Of a stretch of 64,000 nt of DNA, positions 25,939 through 32,834 are shown in pieces (the first letter of the stretch is position 1; every line of letters starts with the position of its first letter). A model generated the notes under the pieces. The model saw only the letters and a program-made list of their open reading frames with translations. It made no database searches and was not told the DNA's origin. The translations under genes and the position numbers were made by a program. Origin of the DNA: an uncultured Eubacteriales bacterium (lineage in GTDB: Bacteria > Bacillota > Clostridia > Christensenellales > Borkfalkiaceae); assembly GCA_900543915.1 (NCBI GenBank), contig UQTB01000005.1, forward strand, positions 27,458-91,457, given 5' to 3'.

Positions 25939-26767
25939 AATTTTTGATCAGCACCTCCTCAACTTCGCCCCGTTTGGTTGCATCGGCGTTAATAATTCTT
26001 TTTGCTTTTACGGCTCTAATCTCATAATCTTGATATAACGCCTTAATAAAGTCGGTTGCTGCGTTGGATTGCAGAAATTTTATTCCGCGCCCTGTCAGCT
26101 CATCGCAGCATTGTTTTAACCGAACCTGTTCCTTTCTGTCAAAGCCGTTTTTATTGTATCCCGTAAAACTTGCGGTGTCGGAAACCGGATCGTACGGGGG
26201 ATCGAGATAAACAAATCCCCCCTTTTTCACGCGTGCAAGCGTGTCTGCAAAGTCCTCGCTGAAAAATAAAATCTTTCCCGAATTGAAATATTGACTGACC
26301 GCCCTTAGAACAGGCTCGTTTACAATGTTGGGATTTTTATAGCGTCCGAACGGCACATTGAACGCCCCGGAAGAATTAACTCTGAACAACCCGTTGAAAC
26401 AAGTTTTGTTCAAATATATCGTCCGCGAAGCCCTGTCTATTTTTGACATAGCCCGATAGACATTCTTATCCCGATCCATATCCCGTACAGAATAAAAATA
26501 TTCTGCGGTATTTTGGTGTTTTCTGAGCGCGTCGATCAGTTGTTCCACATCATCTCTGATTACTTCATATACCGTAATCAAATCAGAATTCAAATCGTTG
26601 ACAATGGCTTTAGACGGCTGAATGGAAAATAAAACCGCGCCGCCGCCCAGAAACGGCTCACAATACGTAGAAATCCGTTTGGGGAGCAACGGTGTGATTT
26701 CCTCCAATAACTGTCGTTTGCCGCCGACCCACTTTAATACGGGTGTAACAAGTTTGTTTTCAGACAT
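25925..26767 (-). CDS. DNA adenine methyltransferase, D12 class (Dam/DpnII-like)
   Basis: A 280-residue N6-adenine methyltransferase of the alpha group. SAM-binding parts are KWVGGKRQLL and YCEPFLGGGAVLF (motif I). The catalytic motif IV DPPYDPVSDTASFTGYNKNG is typical of Dam-type enzymes, which methylate GATC, so GATC is the likely but unproven target. The gene overlaps the nuclease gene by 14 bp and is transcribed first, so methylation would precede cutting. It is expressed from copy 2 of the double-palindrome promoter-leader. Confidence 0.92.
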   Translation of the reverse strand: MSENKLVTPVLKWVGGKRQLLEEITPLLPKRISTYCEPFLGGGAVLFSIQPSKAIVNDLNSDLITVYEVIRDDVEQLIDALRKHQNTAEYFYSVRDMDRDKNVYRAMSKIDRASRTIYLNKTCFNGLFRVNSSGAFNVPFGRYKNPNIVNEPVLRAVSQYFNSGKILFFSEDFADTLARVKKGGFVYLDPPYDPVSDTASFTGYNKNGFDRKEQVRLKQCCDELTGRGIKFLQSNAATDFIKALYQDYEIRAVKAKRIINADATKRGEVEEVLIKNYGTE

Positions 26768-26793
26768 ATCAGCGATTCCCTTTACAGAACAAT

Positions 26794-26890
26794 CCGTTAA
26801 GGCACTGTTTTCCTTTGCCCATGGGCAAAGGAAAACGGCATGCCGTTTTCCTGTATTATATCATATTTGATTCCCGTAAGCAAGCTGTTT
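26794..26890 (-). promoter_or_regulatory. double-palindrome promoter-leader module, copy 2
   Basis: Minus strand: -35 TTGCTT (26878-26883), 17-nt spacer, -10 TATAAT (26855-26860). The leader contains a perfect 24-bp palindrome centred on GGCATGCC (26829-26852) and a perfect 30-bp palindrome centred on CCCATGGG (26807-26836). They overlap by eight bases and so are mutually exclusive as hairpins. It is upstream of the methylase-nuclease operon. Confidence 0.75.
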
Positions 26891-26913
26891 TGGAAAGAAT
26901 CTCTTGCCCTGCT

Positions 26914-26949
26914 TTATCCACATCCGCGCTGTGGATAACTTGTGGAATT
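26914..26949. promoter_or_regulatory. paired DnaA boxes
   Basis: TTATCCACA (26914-26922) and TGTGGATAA (26930-26938) are perfect inverted DnaA boxes separated by 7 bp; a degenerate third, TGTGGAATT, follows at 26941-26949. They lie about 5.5 kb from the oriC candidate and might titrate DnaA or control a promoter. Confidence 0.6.
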
Positions 26950-27099
26950 CCGTATAGATCCGTTCAGGTTTCTCCGATATCACTGCGGGGAAAGGCGTGC
27001 GCGAGCGGGCTTTTTCGTGCGGCGCTGCTCTGTTTTTTCTCTTCTTTTCCAAACGTTCAGCGCCCTTTGATTTCCGTTTTGATTGCCGAAAAAATTTTT

Positions 27100-27166
27100 T
27101 TCGGGCGTTTTTTTGACCGGGAACGGGACAAACGCCCTCTCTTGATCGTTTTTTTGGTGTAAGAAG
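27100..27166 (-). repeat. shared upstream segment, copy C (inverted)
   Basis: The reverse complement contains AGAGGGCGTTTGTCCCG and GGTCAAAAAAA, matching 34386-34450 and, less well, 23798-23850. Read on the plus strand it follows a terminator-like hairpin, as copy B follows a terminator on the minus strand, so the whole terminator-promoter unit seems copied. Confidence 0.55.
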
Positions 27167-27307
27167 GGGAGAGTTGTTCCGCCGTATAAACGCCATCAAA
27201 GCACTTTTGGCTTATACATTGCGACCGCAGGACGAACAGGAATCAGCGCGTTCTTTCCCTTACGCAATTCGTCAGGAAAACAGGGACGGAAAGGAGGTTT
27301 CAGCAGG

Positions 27308-27700
27308 ATGCAGAACAGATTTCGGAGATTCTTTGCAGTGTCGCTCATTTCATGTTGTATGGTCTTTGCGGCTTGTGCGCATCATTTTTCGTTCAATCCC
27401 GAAAACACCGTTGCGCTGGAGTATTCAGGCATAGATGAAAGCGAGTCTTTTTTTACCGAACTCGACGGGGAAAACGCCGAACTGGTCATAAATGCCCTCA
27501 ATAAAATCTCTTACAAAGAGGTAAAAGAGACGATCTACTTTGGTCCCTCGCCCGACTGCCTGACAATTTTCATCGGGAACGATACGCTTTGCCTATATAA
27601 CGTCGGTACCGTCATCCATAACGGGGGATATATTACCTATAACGGGGCGTTATGCAGGACAACCGATCATTTTAAATTCCTGCTTCCCTATATGGACTGA
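27308..27700 (+). CDS. small lipoprotein, hypothetical
   Basis: A 130-residue protein with a lipoprotein signal peptide (basic MQNRFRRFF, hydrophobic VSLISCCMVFAAC, lipidated Cys near residue 22). The mature part, about 108 residues, has no motif I know; it is mixed alpha/beta with a Tyr/Gly-rich end (HNGGYITYNGALC). AAAGGAGG lies 10 nt before ATG. It stands alone on the plus strand between the restriction-modification operon and the jag operon. Confidence 0.75.
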   Translation: MQNRFRRFFAVSLISCCMVFAACAHHFSFNPENTVALEYSGIDESESFFTELDGENAELVINALNKISYKEVKETIYFGPSPDCLTIFIGNDTLCLYNVGTVIHNGGYITYNGALCRTTDHFKFLLPYMD

Positions 27701-28078
27701 ACGGAGAGAAATTTATTTTTTAAGCGCAGCGGGTTTGAAACAATCATGGCAATAGCGGTTTTTGAAGGAGACGGAACGTCAGATCACGGTCGTTTCTCTC
27801 AGGCGCGGTCAGATGGAAGATGCGCTTTAACGGATCAAACCGTTTAACCGGTGGTTTACGCATACCCTGAAAAGGGAAACCAGCCGACCCGTCAACGGGT
27901 GTCGCTTTTACGATAGCGTCCTGTTGCACCGCGCTTCTGTAGAACGGGTTTTCTTTCTTCTATCATCGAACTTAACATCAACAATAAGGTAACTTTTTAT
28001 TGTTTGAACTTTGCTCAAGCAATTTATCACCCCCCGGTAAAACCATGGGAGTTATCAAGCGCATGCGCCGGTAAAAAA
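27701..28078. other. gene-free region containing dispersed repeat copy 1
   Basis: No gene seen. The middle (27832-27962) is a copy of the ~130 bp dispersed repeat; the remainder has no recognisable signal until the jag terminator. Confidence 0.6.
27832..27962 (+). repeat. dispersed intergenic repeat, copy 1
   Basis: Contains AACCGGTGG, then AAACCAGCCGACCCGTCAAC and GGGTGTCGC..ACGATAGCGTC. It matches 54414-54562 (same strand) and 46088-46222 (opposite strand). The core is a hairpin of type CCCGTCAACGGG. There is no coding content, so it is a small mobile or structural repeat (MITE- or REP-like). Confidence 0.65.
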
Positions 28079-28101
28079 AGCGGAGATTTTTCATCTCCGC
28101 T
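28079..28101. terminator. terminator of the rpmH-to-jag operon
   Basis: AGCGGAGAT/ATCTCCGCT (28079-28087, 28093-28101) with loop TTTTC and T-runs on both sides. It lies 50 bp after the jag stop. Confidence 0.9.
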
Positions 28102-28150
28102 CTTTTTTCCCGGGAAATATCCCTTCGCAGGGGCTCTCTGTCCCCGTTCT

Positions 28151-29008
28151 TTATTCGTTGTCGTTTTTGAGGCTGTTTCCGAGATACGTGCCGAAGCCGG
28201 ACGGCTTCTTTCTCTTCTCCGCTTCCGCCTCGGAAGTAAAGCCCGATCTGCTGCCGCGGTCACGGCTGTAATGATTCCTGCCGCCGCGGTCGTTTCTGCG
28301 TTCGCCGCCGCGGTTGAAGCCCTCTCTGCCGCCCCGTTTTTCGCGGTGATATCCGCCCTCTCTGGGCGCATAATCGCGGTTAAAGTTTCTCGGGCGCTGT
28401 TCCTTTTTCACGTTCGGGACGATCACCACGTAGCGATTGGGCTCCTTTCCCTCAGAGGTCGTCGTCACTTCCTCGCTCGCCGCCAAAGCGGAATGGATCA
28501 CGCGGCGCTCATAGGGCCCCATGGGTTCGAGGGAGATGTCCCTTCCCTGGCGGACGGCCTTCGCCGCCAGCTTTTCCGCCAGATTGACGAGCGTGTCCTC
28601 GCGCTTGCCGCGGTAATTTTCACAGTCCACGACCACGCGCACATACGTCTTGTTTCCCATATTGGCCACCGCTCCCGCGAGGCTCTGCAGCGCGTCCAGC
28701 ACTTCGCCGCGATAGCCGATCACCGAAGCGGAGGATTCCGCCACGACGTTGATCTCGATCTTTTCTTCCTCCGAAACGAGGGAGACCTTCGCGACGATCT
28801 CCATGCGGTCCAAAAGTTCTTCCAAAAATTTGACCGCGCGTTCTCCGTTGGTGCGTTTTTTGGAAACTTCCACCCTGGCCTTCGTCTTTTTCAGAAAGCC
28901 CTTGCCGCCCTCGTCCAGCACGGTGATCTCGGCGGTCTCCTCGGTGAGGCCTGTCTCGCTGAGTCCCAAAGCGATCGCCTCTTCCACTGTTTTGCCTGTA
29001 AATTCCAT
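28151..29008 (-). CDS. jag: RNA-binding protein Jag/KhpB (SpoIIIJ-associated)
   Basis: A 285-residue RNA-binding protein. A Jag_N domain (MEFTGKTVEEAIALGLSETG and following) is followed by a KH-II domain (VVAESSASVIGYRGEVLDAL), an R3H domain (MGPYERRVIHSALAASEEVT) and an Arg/Gly-rich tail (EGFNRGGERRNDRGGRNHYS). KhpB acts with KhpA as a global RNA chaperone affecting cell division and envelope growth. The RGG-like tail, about 60 residues, is longer than in Bacillus and adds a disordered RNA-binding arm. One base separates it from the yidC stop. Confidence 0.95.
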   Translation of the reverse strand: MEFTGKTVEEAIALGLSETGLTEETAEITVLDEGGKGFLKKTKARVEVSKKRTNGERAVKFLEELLDRMEIVAKVSLVSEEEKIEINVVAESSASVIGYRGEVLDALQSLAGAVANMGNKTYVRVVVDCENYRGKREDTLVNLAEKLAAKAVRQGRDISLEPMGPYERRVIHSALAASEEVTTTSEGKEPNRYVVIVPNVKKEQRPRNFNRDYAPREGGYHREKRGGREGFNRGGERRNDRGGRNHYSRDRGSRSGFTSEAEAEKRKKPSGFGTYLGNSLKNDNE

Positions 29009-29009
29009 C

Positions 29010-30521
29010 TTATCTCCTTTTCGGGGGCTTGGTATTGTCTTGTTTCTTTACGCCCCGCTTATCTTTCTGCGCTTCTCTGCGCTCCTTTTCCTTTTGAAAT
29101 TTAATATCTACGATCTTGTTGATCCCCAGCGTCGTCAGCATGGAGAAAAGCTGGCTGCAAATAATATAGGTGGAAAACGCCGCCGTATACATAAAGGCGA
29201 AGAACGCCATCATGATGGGCATCAGCCACATCATCATCTTGTTCTGCATGGCTCCCATTCCGTCCACGCTCTGCAGTTCCATCTGCGCTTTCTGCCCGCG
29301 CGACATCACCCACTGCGATAAAAAGGACAGCCCGGCCACCAGCACGATCATGATGAAATAGCCGTTTGCACGCTCCTTTTCATCCGTCAGGTCGCGGGTG
29401 AGCAGCTCATAATCGGATTCTTTGATGATGTCCCCGCCCTGCAGTTTATCTTTGATGGTATCGTAACTGGTAACGGGGTGCGCAAAGGGGGAATCCGCTT
29501 CCCATACGTTTTTGATCCATAAAAAGGACTGGCGCTCTTCGTAATATTTGTCGGCGGAAGCCGCGCAGCGGATATCCGTCACGAAGGATTCGGCTGCCGC
29601 CTTGCTGTCCGGAACGCTGCCGCCTTCGCTCTCCTCGCAGAGGCGTTTGTAATAGGCGTCGAAATTTTCCCCGCCGTTCCCGGCGGCCGTATCCCGTCTG
29701 AATCCGTAATATCTTCCGCTCTCGTCCGCGGAGCCCTCCGCGAGCGCGGCATCGTCGATCGCCTGGGTGGAAGATGAAAATTTGACTCCTCCTTCCTCCA
29801 CGGTAACTTTTTGCGCAAGGATCAAAAATCCTTTCTGTCCGTCGAGGCGCGTCTGATAATAGAGATTTCCGCCCGAATAAGTGACTAAAAGATCTGCCTT
29901 GCTCTCTTCGTTTTCGGAGGAAAGGATTATATACTGATCCTCTTCCGTTCCGTATTTTTCCGCGTAGAGATCGTAAATTTTCTGCGTCTCTATCACGGGC
30001 ATTCCGTTCTGTCCGTCGATGGTAAGATACCCCTCCACTTCGTCGACGCCGGCTTCCACCATGGCGTAATTGTACGCGGTGGACATATTGAGCACGTACT
30101 GCAGATTCTGATAATTGGAGTATTTATTGAAAGAGGTCAATACGATGATAAAGAAAACCAGCGAAACGATGGTGGGCAGGCAGGCGCCGAAGGGGGAATA
30201 CCCCTCTTTTTTATAGAGCGCCATCATCTTCTGCTGATAGAGCTGTTTGTCGTTCGCGTACTGTTTCTGCAGTTTTTCAAGCTCCGGGCGCATTTCTTCC
30301 ATCTTCAAAGAGCTCTTCCGCATGGAAGCGCGCGAAAAATAGTCGAGCGGAAGCGTGATCACTTTCAGCACCAGGGTGAAGAGGACGACGCCCAGCATAA
30401 CCGAACTGACGGATGTGACGATGGCCGTGATGATGGACGTCAGCCAGTCGAGAGACTGCGTCGCAACGGGGAGCATCATGTCGCTGAAGATTAGCCCCAC
30501 GCGTGAAATAATATCGTTCAT
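29010..30521 (-). CDS. yidC: membrane protein insertase YidC/SpoIIIJ with large inserted domain
   Basis: A 503-residue protein that inserts proteins into the cytoplasmic membrane. The start is set at ATG 30521 (MNDIISRVGL) with AAAGGAA seven nt upstream. The Oxa1 core is present: helix near 35-57 (LGVVLFTLVLKVITLPLDYF), the amphipathic cytoplasmic hairpin with PELEKLQKQYANDKQLYQQK, helix 110-133 and three C-terminal helices. Between helices two and three lies an insertion of about 250 residues, predicted outside the cell. Firmicute YidC proteins are usually near 260-300 residues, so this is unusual. The N-terminus lacks the lipobox common in Firmicute homologues. Confidence 0.94.
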   Translation of the reverse strand: MNDIISRVGLIFSDMMLPVATQSLDWLTSIITAIVTSVSSVMLGVVLFTLVLKVITLPLDYFSRASMRKSSLKMEEMRPELEKLQKQYANDKQLYQQKMMALYKKEGYSPFGACLPTIVSLVFFIIVLTSFNKYSNYQNLQYVLNMSTAYNYAMVEAGVDEVEGYLTIDGQNGMPVIETQKIYDLYAEKYGTEEDQYIILSSENEESKADLLVTYSGGNLYYQTRLDGQKGFLILAQKVTVEEGGVKFSSSTQAIDDAALAEGSADESGRYYGFRRDTAAGNGGENFDAYYKRLCEESEGGSVPDSKAAAESFVTDIRCAASADKYYEERQSFLWIKNVWEADSPFAHPVTSYDTIKDKLQGGDIIKESDYELLTRDLTDEKERANGYFIMIVLVAGLSFLSQWVMSRGQKAQMELQSVDGMGAMQNKMMMWLMPIMMAFFAFMYTAAFSTYIICSQLFSMLTTLGINKIVDIKFQKEKERREAQKDKRGVKKQDNTKPPKRR

Positions 30522-30549
30522 AAAAATTCCTTTGTCGTTAACGGTGCCG

Positions 30550-30789
30550 TTACAGAACCCACTTTTTGACGGACGGCTTGTCCGGCACTTTGTCAAATCC
30601 CCCTTTCGAGAGGGGATTGCAACGCAAAATGCGCCAGCTGCCGAGCAAAATCCCGACGACGACGCCCCACTTCAGAATCGCCTCGTACGCATACTGCGAA
30701 CAGGTCGGCGTATAACGGCATTGGCTGACGATGCCCTTGGAGATATATTTCTGATAAAAACGTATGAGTTTCAGGCAAAGTCTCTTCAT
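30550..30789 (-). CDS. yidD: membrane protein insertion efficiency factor YidD
   Basis: A 79-residue protein of the haemolysin/YidD family: IRFYQKYISKG, CRYTPTCSQYAYEAILKWG with its conserved Cys, and RCNPLSKGGFD. It aids YidC-dependent membrane insertion. The ATG overlaps the rnpA stop as ATGA, so translation is coupled. It sits in the standard rpmH-rnpA-yidD-yidC-jag order. Confidence 0.96.
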   Translation of the reverse strand: MKRLCLKLIRFYQKYISKGIVSQCRYTPTCSQYAYEAILKWGVVVGILLGSWRILRCNPLSKGGFDKVPDKPSVKKWVL

Positions 30790-31106
30790 TTCAGCAAACC
30801 GCTCTTTTTCAGCGCGTATCTCAGATCCTTCACGTACCCTGCGTACGTATATTCTTCGCTCACTTTCGGAATAACGACGAAAAACCAGTTCCCCCCGATT
30901 TCGGGGAGAACCGTTCGAAACGCTTCGCGCAGCAGCCGCTTGATGCGGTTTCTCTTGACGGCCTTTCCGTGCTTTTTGCCCACGGCGTATCCCGCTTTTA
31001 CGGTTTTTGCGGGAAGATAAATCAAGGTCAGACGATTGGTAAAGGCGCGCTTGCCCGCCCTGAATACGCGGTCAAAATCCTTCGCCTTTTTCAGCCTGTA
31101 CTCCAC
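30786..31106 (-). CDS. rnpA: ribonuclease P protein component
   Basis: A 106-residue basic protein that assists the RNase P RNA in tRNA 5' processing. The family signature KRNRIKRLLREAFR lies at about residues 51-64. The only in-frame start that gives a normal length is GTG at 31106, one base after the rpmH TAA stop; there is no clear Shine-Dalgarno, so it is probably translated by coupling to rpmH. Confidence 0.95.
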   Translation of the reverse strand: MEYRLKKAKDFDRVFRAGKRAFTNRLTLIYLPAKTVKAGYAVGKKHGKAVKRNRIKRLLREAFRTVLPEIGGNWFFVVIPKVSEEYTYAGYVKDLRYALKKSGLLK

Positions 31107-31107
31107 T

Positions 31108-31242
31108 TTACGCGGAAATCTTGTGACGGCCCTTGTTTCTTCTTCTCTTTAACACGTTTCTTCCGCTCTTGGTCATCATTCTCTTGCGGAAGCCATGCAC
31201 TTTGCTTCTCTGTCTCTTTTTGGGTTGGTAAGTTCTTTTCAT
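31108..31242 (-). CDS. rpmH: 50S ribosomal protein L34
   Basis: A 44-residue protein: MKRTYQPKKRQRSKVHGFRK followed by RMMTKSGRNVLKRRRNKGRH and KISA. This is the canonical L34 sequence. AGGAAA precedes the ATG. It is the first gene of the operon ending with jag, located 87 bp after dnaN, where dnaA would normally be in the divergent position. Confidence 0.97.
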   Translation of the reverse strand: MKRTYQPKKRQRSKVHGFRKRMMTKSGRNVLKRRRNKGRHKISA

Positions 31243-31328
31243 TTCCGTTTCCTCACTTCGTTGTCAATTTGCCTTATTTATTATAGCGATTTTTGATGAA
31301 ATGTCAATTAAATTCGCCATCTTTTCCG

Positions 31329-32432
31329 TCAGGAGTTGATTCTCACGGGCAGCACGAGGTATAAATAATCCTCGCTCTCCTGCGGGCGCAGAATGCACGG
31401 GGCGATGGGGGAGTTCAAAAACACCCTCACTTTCTCGTCCGAAAGGATCTTTAAATATTCGGAAAGATACTTCGCGTTGAACGCGATGGAGAGATCTTTC
31501 CCCTTCAGCGCGATGGAAATATTCTCGTTGACCGTTCCGATCTCCGACTTCGCCGTGACGTTCAGGAATTTCTCCTTCACGTCCATCTTCACCAAGCTCA
31601 GCCGGTCGGAGCGGCTCAGAATGGCGGCGCGCTCCACGCTGTTTAAAAGCTGATCCTTGTCCACCGTAAATTCGGTCAGAAAAGAGGTGGGGAGAATCTG
31701 CTTGTAATTGATGAATTCCCCTTCGTAGAGGCGGGAGACCAAAACGGTCGACCCCACTTCCACCATGAGGTTGTTTTTCTGCAAAACGACGTTCAGCTCT
31801 TCCTCTTCCTTTTCCAGAAGCCGCGTGATCTCGTTCAGCGTGCGCGCCGGAATAATCGCCTTAAAGTCTCCGGAAACCGCTTTCGCCTGCTTTTTGCAGA
31901 CCGCCATGCGGAACCCGTCCAGCGCGACGGAAGTGACCGTCCCGTTTTCCACTTCAAACAGACAGCCCTTTAAGATGGGGCGGGAATCGTCCTGCGAGCA
32001 GGAGAAAGAAGTCTTCGCGATCAGGTCTTTGAATTCCCCCTGGGACAGCAAAAAGAAATTTTCCTTGATCTCCTTGTTGATCTTGGGGAATTCCTCCGCG
32101 TTATAGACCTGCATCTCGCTTTCCGCATCCGCGTATTTGATCTTCAGCTGCCCTTCGTCGAGCACGGAAAGCTCGATCTGCTCGTTCTCCAGCTTTTTGA
32201 CGAAGTCCATAAAATACTTTCCGGGAACGACGGTCTCTCCCTCCATGATAACGTTCGCCTGTATGGTCTTTTCGATGGTCAGCTCGGTATCCGTCGCCAT
32301 TAAAATGAGATCGTCTCCCTTCGCAGTCAACTTGATTCCCTCTAAAATCTGATTGGCCTTCTTCGTCCCCAGCGCTTTGCTGACTTTCAGGATCGCGTCC
32401 GAAAGGTCCAAACCTTCGCAAATAACTTTCAT
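31329..32432 (-). CDS. dnaN: DNA polymerase III beta clamp
   Basis: A 367-residue sliding clamp: a ring dimer of three repeated folds that tethers replicative polymerase to DNA. Recognisable parts are GTKKANQILEGIKL at the N-terminus, FKAIIPARTLNEITRLL centrally, and the ending LYLVLPVRI, close to the family end (LxxLPVR). AAGG lies just before the ATG. It is transcribed away from the oriC candidate and is followed by rpmH. dnaA, nearly always directly upstream of dnaN, is absent here. Confidence 0.97.
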   Translation of the reverse strand: MKVICEGLDLSDAILKVSKALGTKKANQILEGIKLTAKGDDLILMATDTELTIEKTIQANVIMEGETVVPGKYFMDFVKKLENEQIELSVLDEGQLKIKYADAESEMQVYNAEEFPKINKEIKENFFLLSQGEFKDLIAKTSFSCSQDDSRPILKGCLFEVENGTVTSVALDGFRMAVCKKQAKAVSGDFKAIIPARTLNEITRLLEKEEEELNVVLQKNNLMVEVGSTVLVSRLYEGEFINYKQILPTSFLTEFTVDKDQLLNSVERAAILSRSDRLSLVKMDVKEKFLNVTAKSEIGTVNENISIALKGKDLSIAFNAKYLSEYLKILSDEKVRVFLNSPIAPCILRPQESEDYLYLVLPVRINS

Positions 32433-32834
32433 AGTCCTTATCCGCCTTTTTCTGCGATTTCTTCGTTATATAGTATTATAATATATTTAAACGGAAAAAG
32501 CAAACGATAATTCTCACCTTTTTCGCCTTGCTCCGTTCAGAAAGATAATCTTTTTTAAAAAATAAGAAATTGTAATATCAGTAGGGATTGTGGAAATTGT
32601 GAAATTCGCCGTTTCTATCTGTTTTTTCAGGGAAAAACGGTGTGGAAAGCATTGTTCAGAGCCGGTTGAAACACGGTGGAAAACCGGCGGATTCGGGAAA
32701 ATGCCGAACGGAGAAGAGGAGAAAAAAGCATCAGACGAATCAGAATCCGGCCGGATATACACAATTTCACCGCGTTCGGGAGAATGTGGATAAATCGATT
32801 GTGAAAATACCGATGCGTGTGTTATAATACCGGT
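32433..32834. other. candidate chromosomal origin (oriC) between dnaN and rsmG
   Basis: 400 bp without a gene, between divergent dnaN (minus) and rsmG (plus), where overall gene direction also flips. It has a perfect DnaA box TGTGGATAA (32785-32793), degenerate ones at 32589 (TGTGGAAAT), 32641 (TGTGGAAAG) and 32755 (ATATACACA), and AT-rich stretches at 32463-32490 and 32535-32575 that could unwind. parS sites are about 14 kb away. Inference from position and motif; no dnaA gene is adjacent. Confidence 0.5.
32799..32828 (+). promoter_or_regulatory. rsmG promoter
   Basis: -35 TTGTGA (32799-32804), 18-bp spacer, -10 TATAAT (32823-32828). The expected transcription start falls at about 32835, the A of the ATG, so the mRNA would be leaderless. 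A perfect DnaA box lies directly upstream (32785-32793). Confidence 0.65.

Larger units (their letters stand above)
26891..27307. other. gene-free region with DnaA-box pair and a promoter remnant
   Basis: Holds two facing perfect DnaA boxes (26914-26938), a terminator-like hairpin CCGAAAAAA/TTTTTTCGG followed by a T-run (27086-27117) and an inverted copy of the shared upstream segment (27100-27166) followed by a GGGGAGAG ribosome-like site. I see no convincing gene after that site, so this may be what is left of a zinc-ribbon gene's upstream region. Confidence 0.55.

Noticed and set aside
27174..27434. Gene starting at a TTG after the copied promoter unit
   Set aside because: The ribosome-like site is present but the translation has no hydrophobic or ribbon pattern and overlaps the lipoprotein start in another frame.
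28004..29104. 366-codon open frame on the plus strand over jag
   Set aside because: Antisense to the well-supported jag gene; no ribosome site and no family resemblance.
31243..31328. dnaA between dnaN and rpmH
   Set aside because: Only 86 bp separate the two genes; there is no room and no fragment of dnaA.
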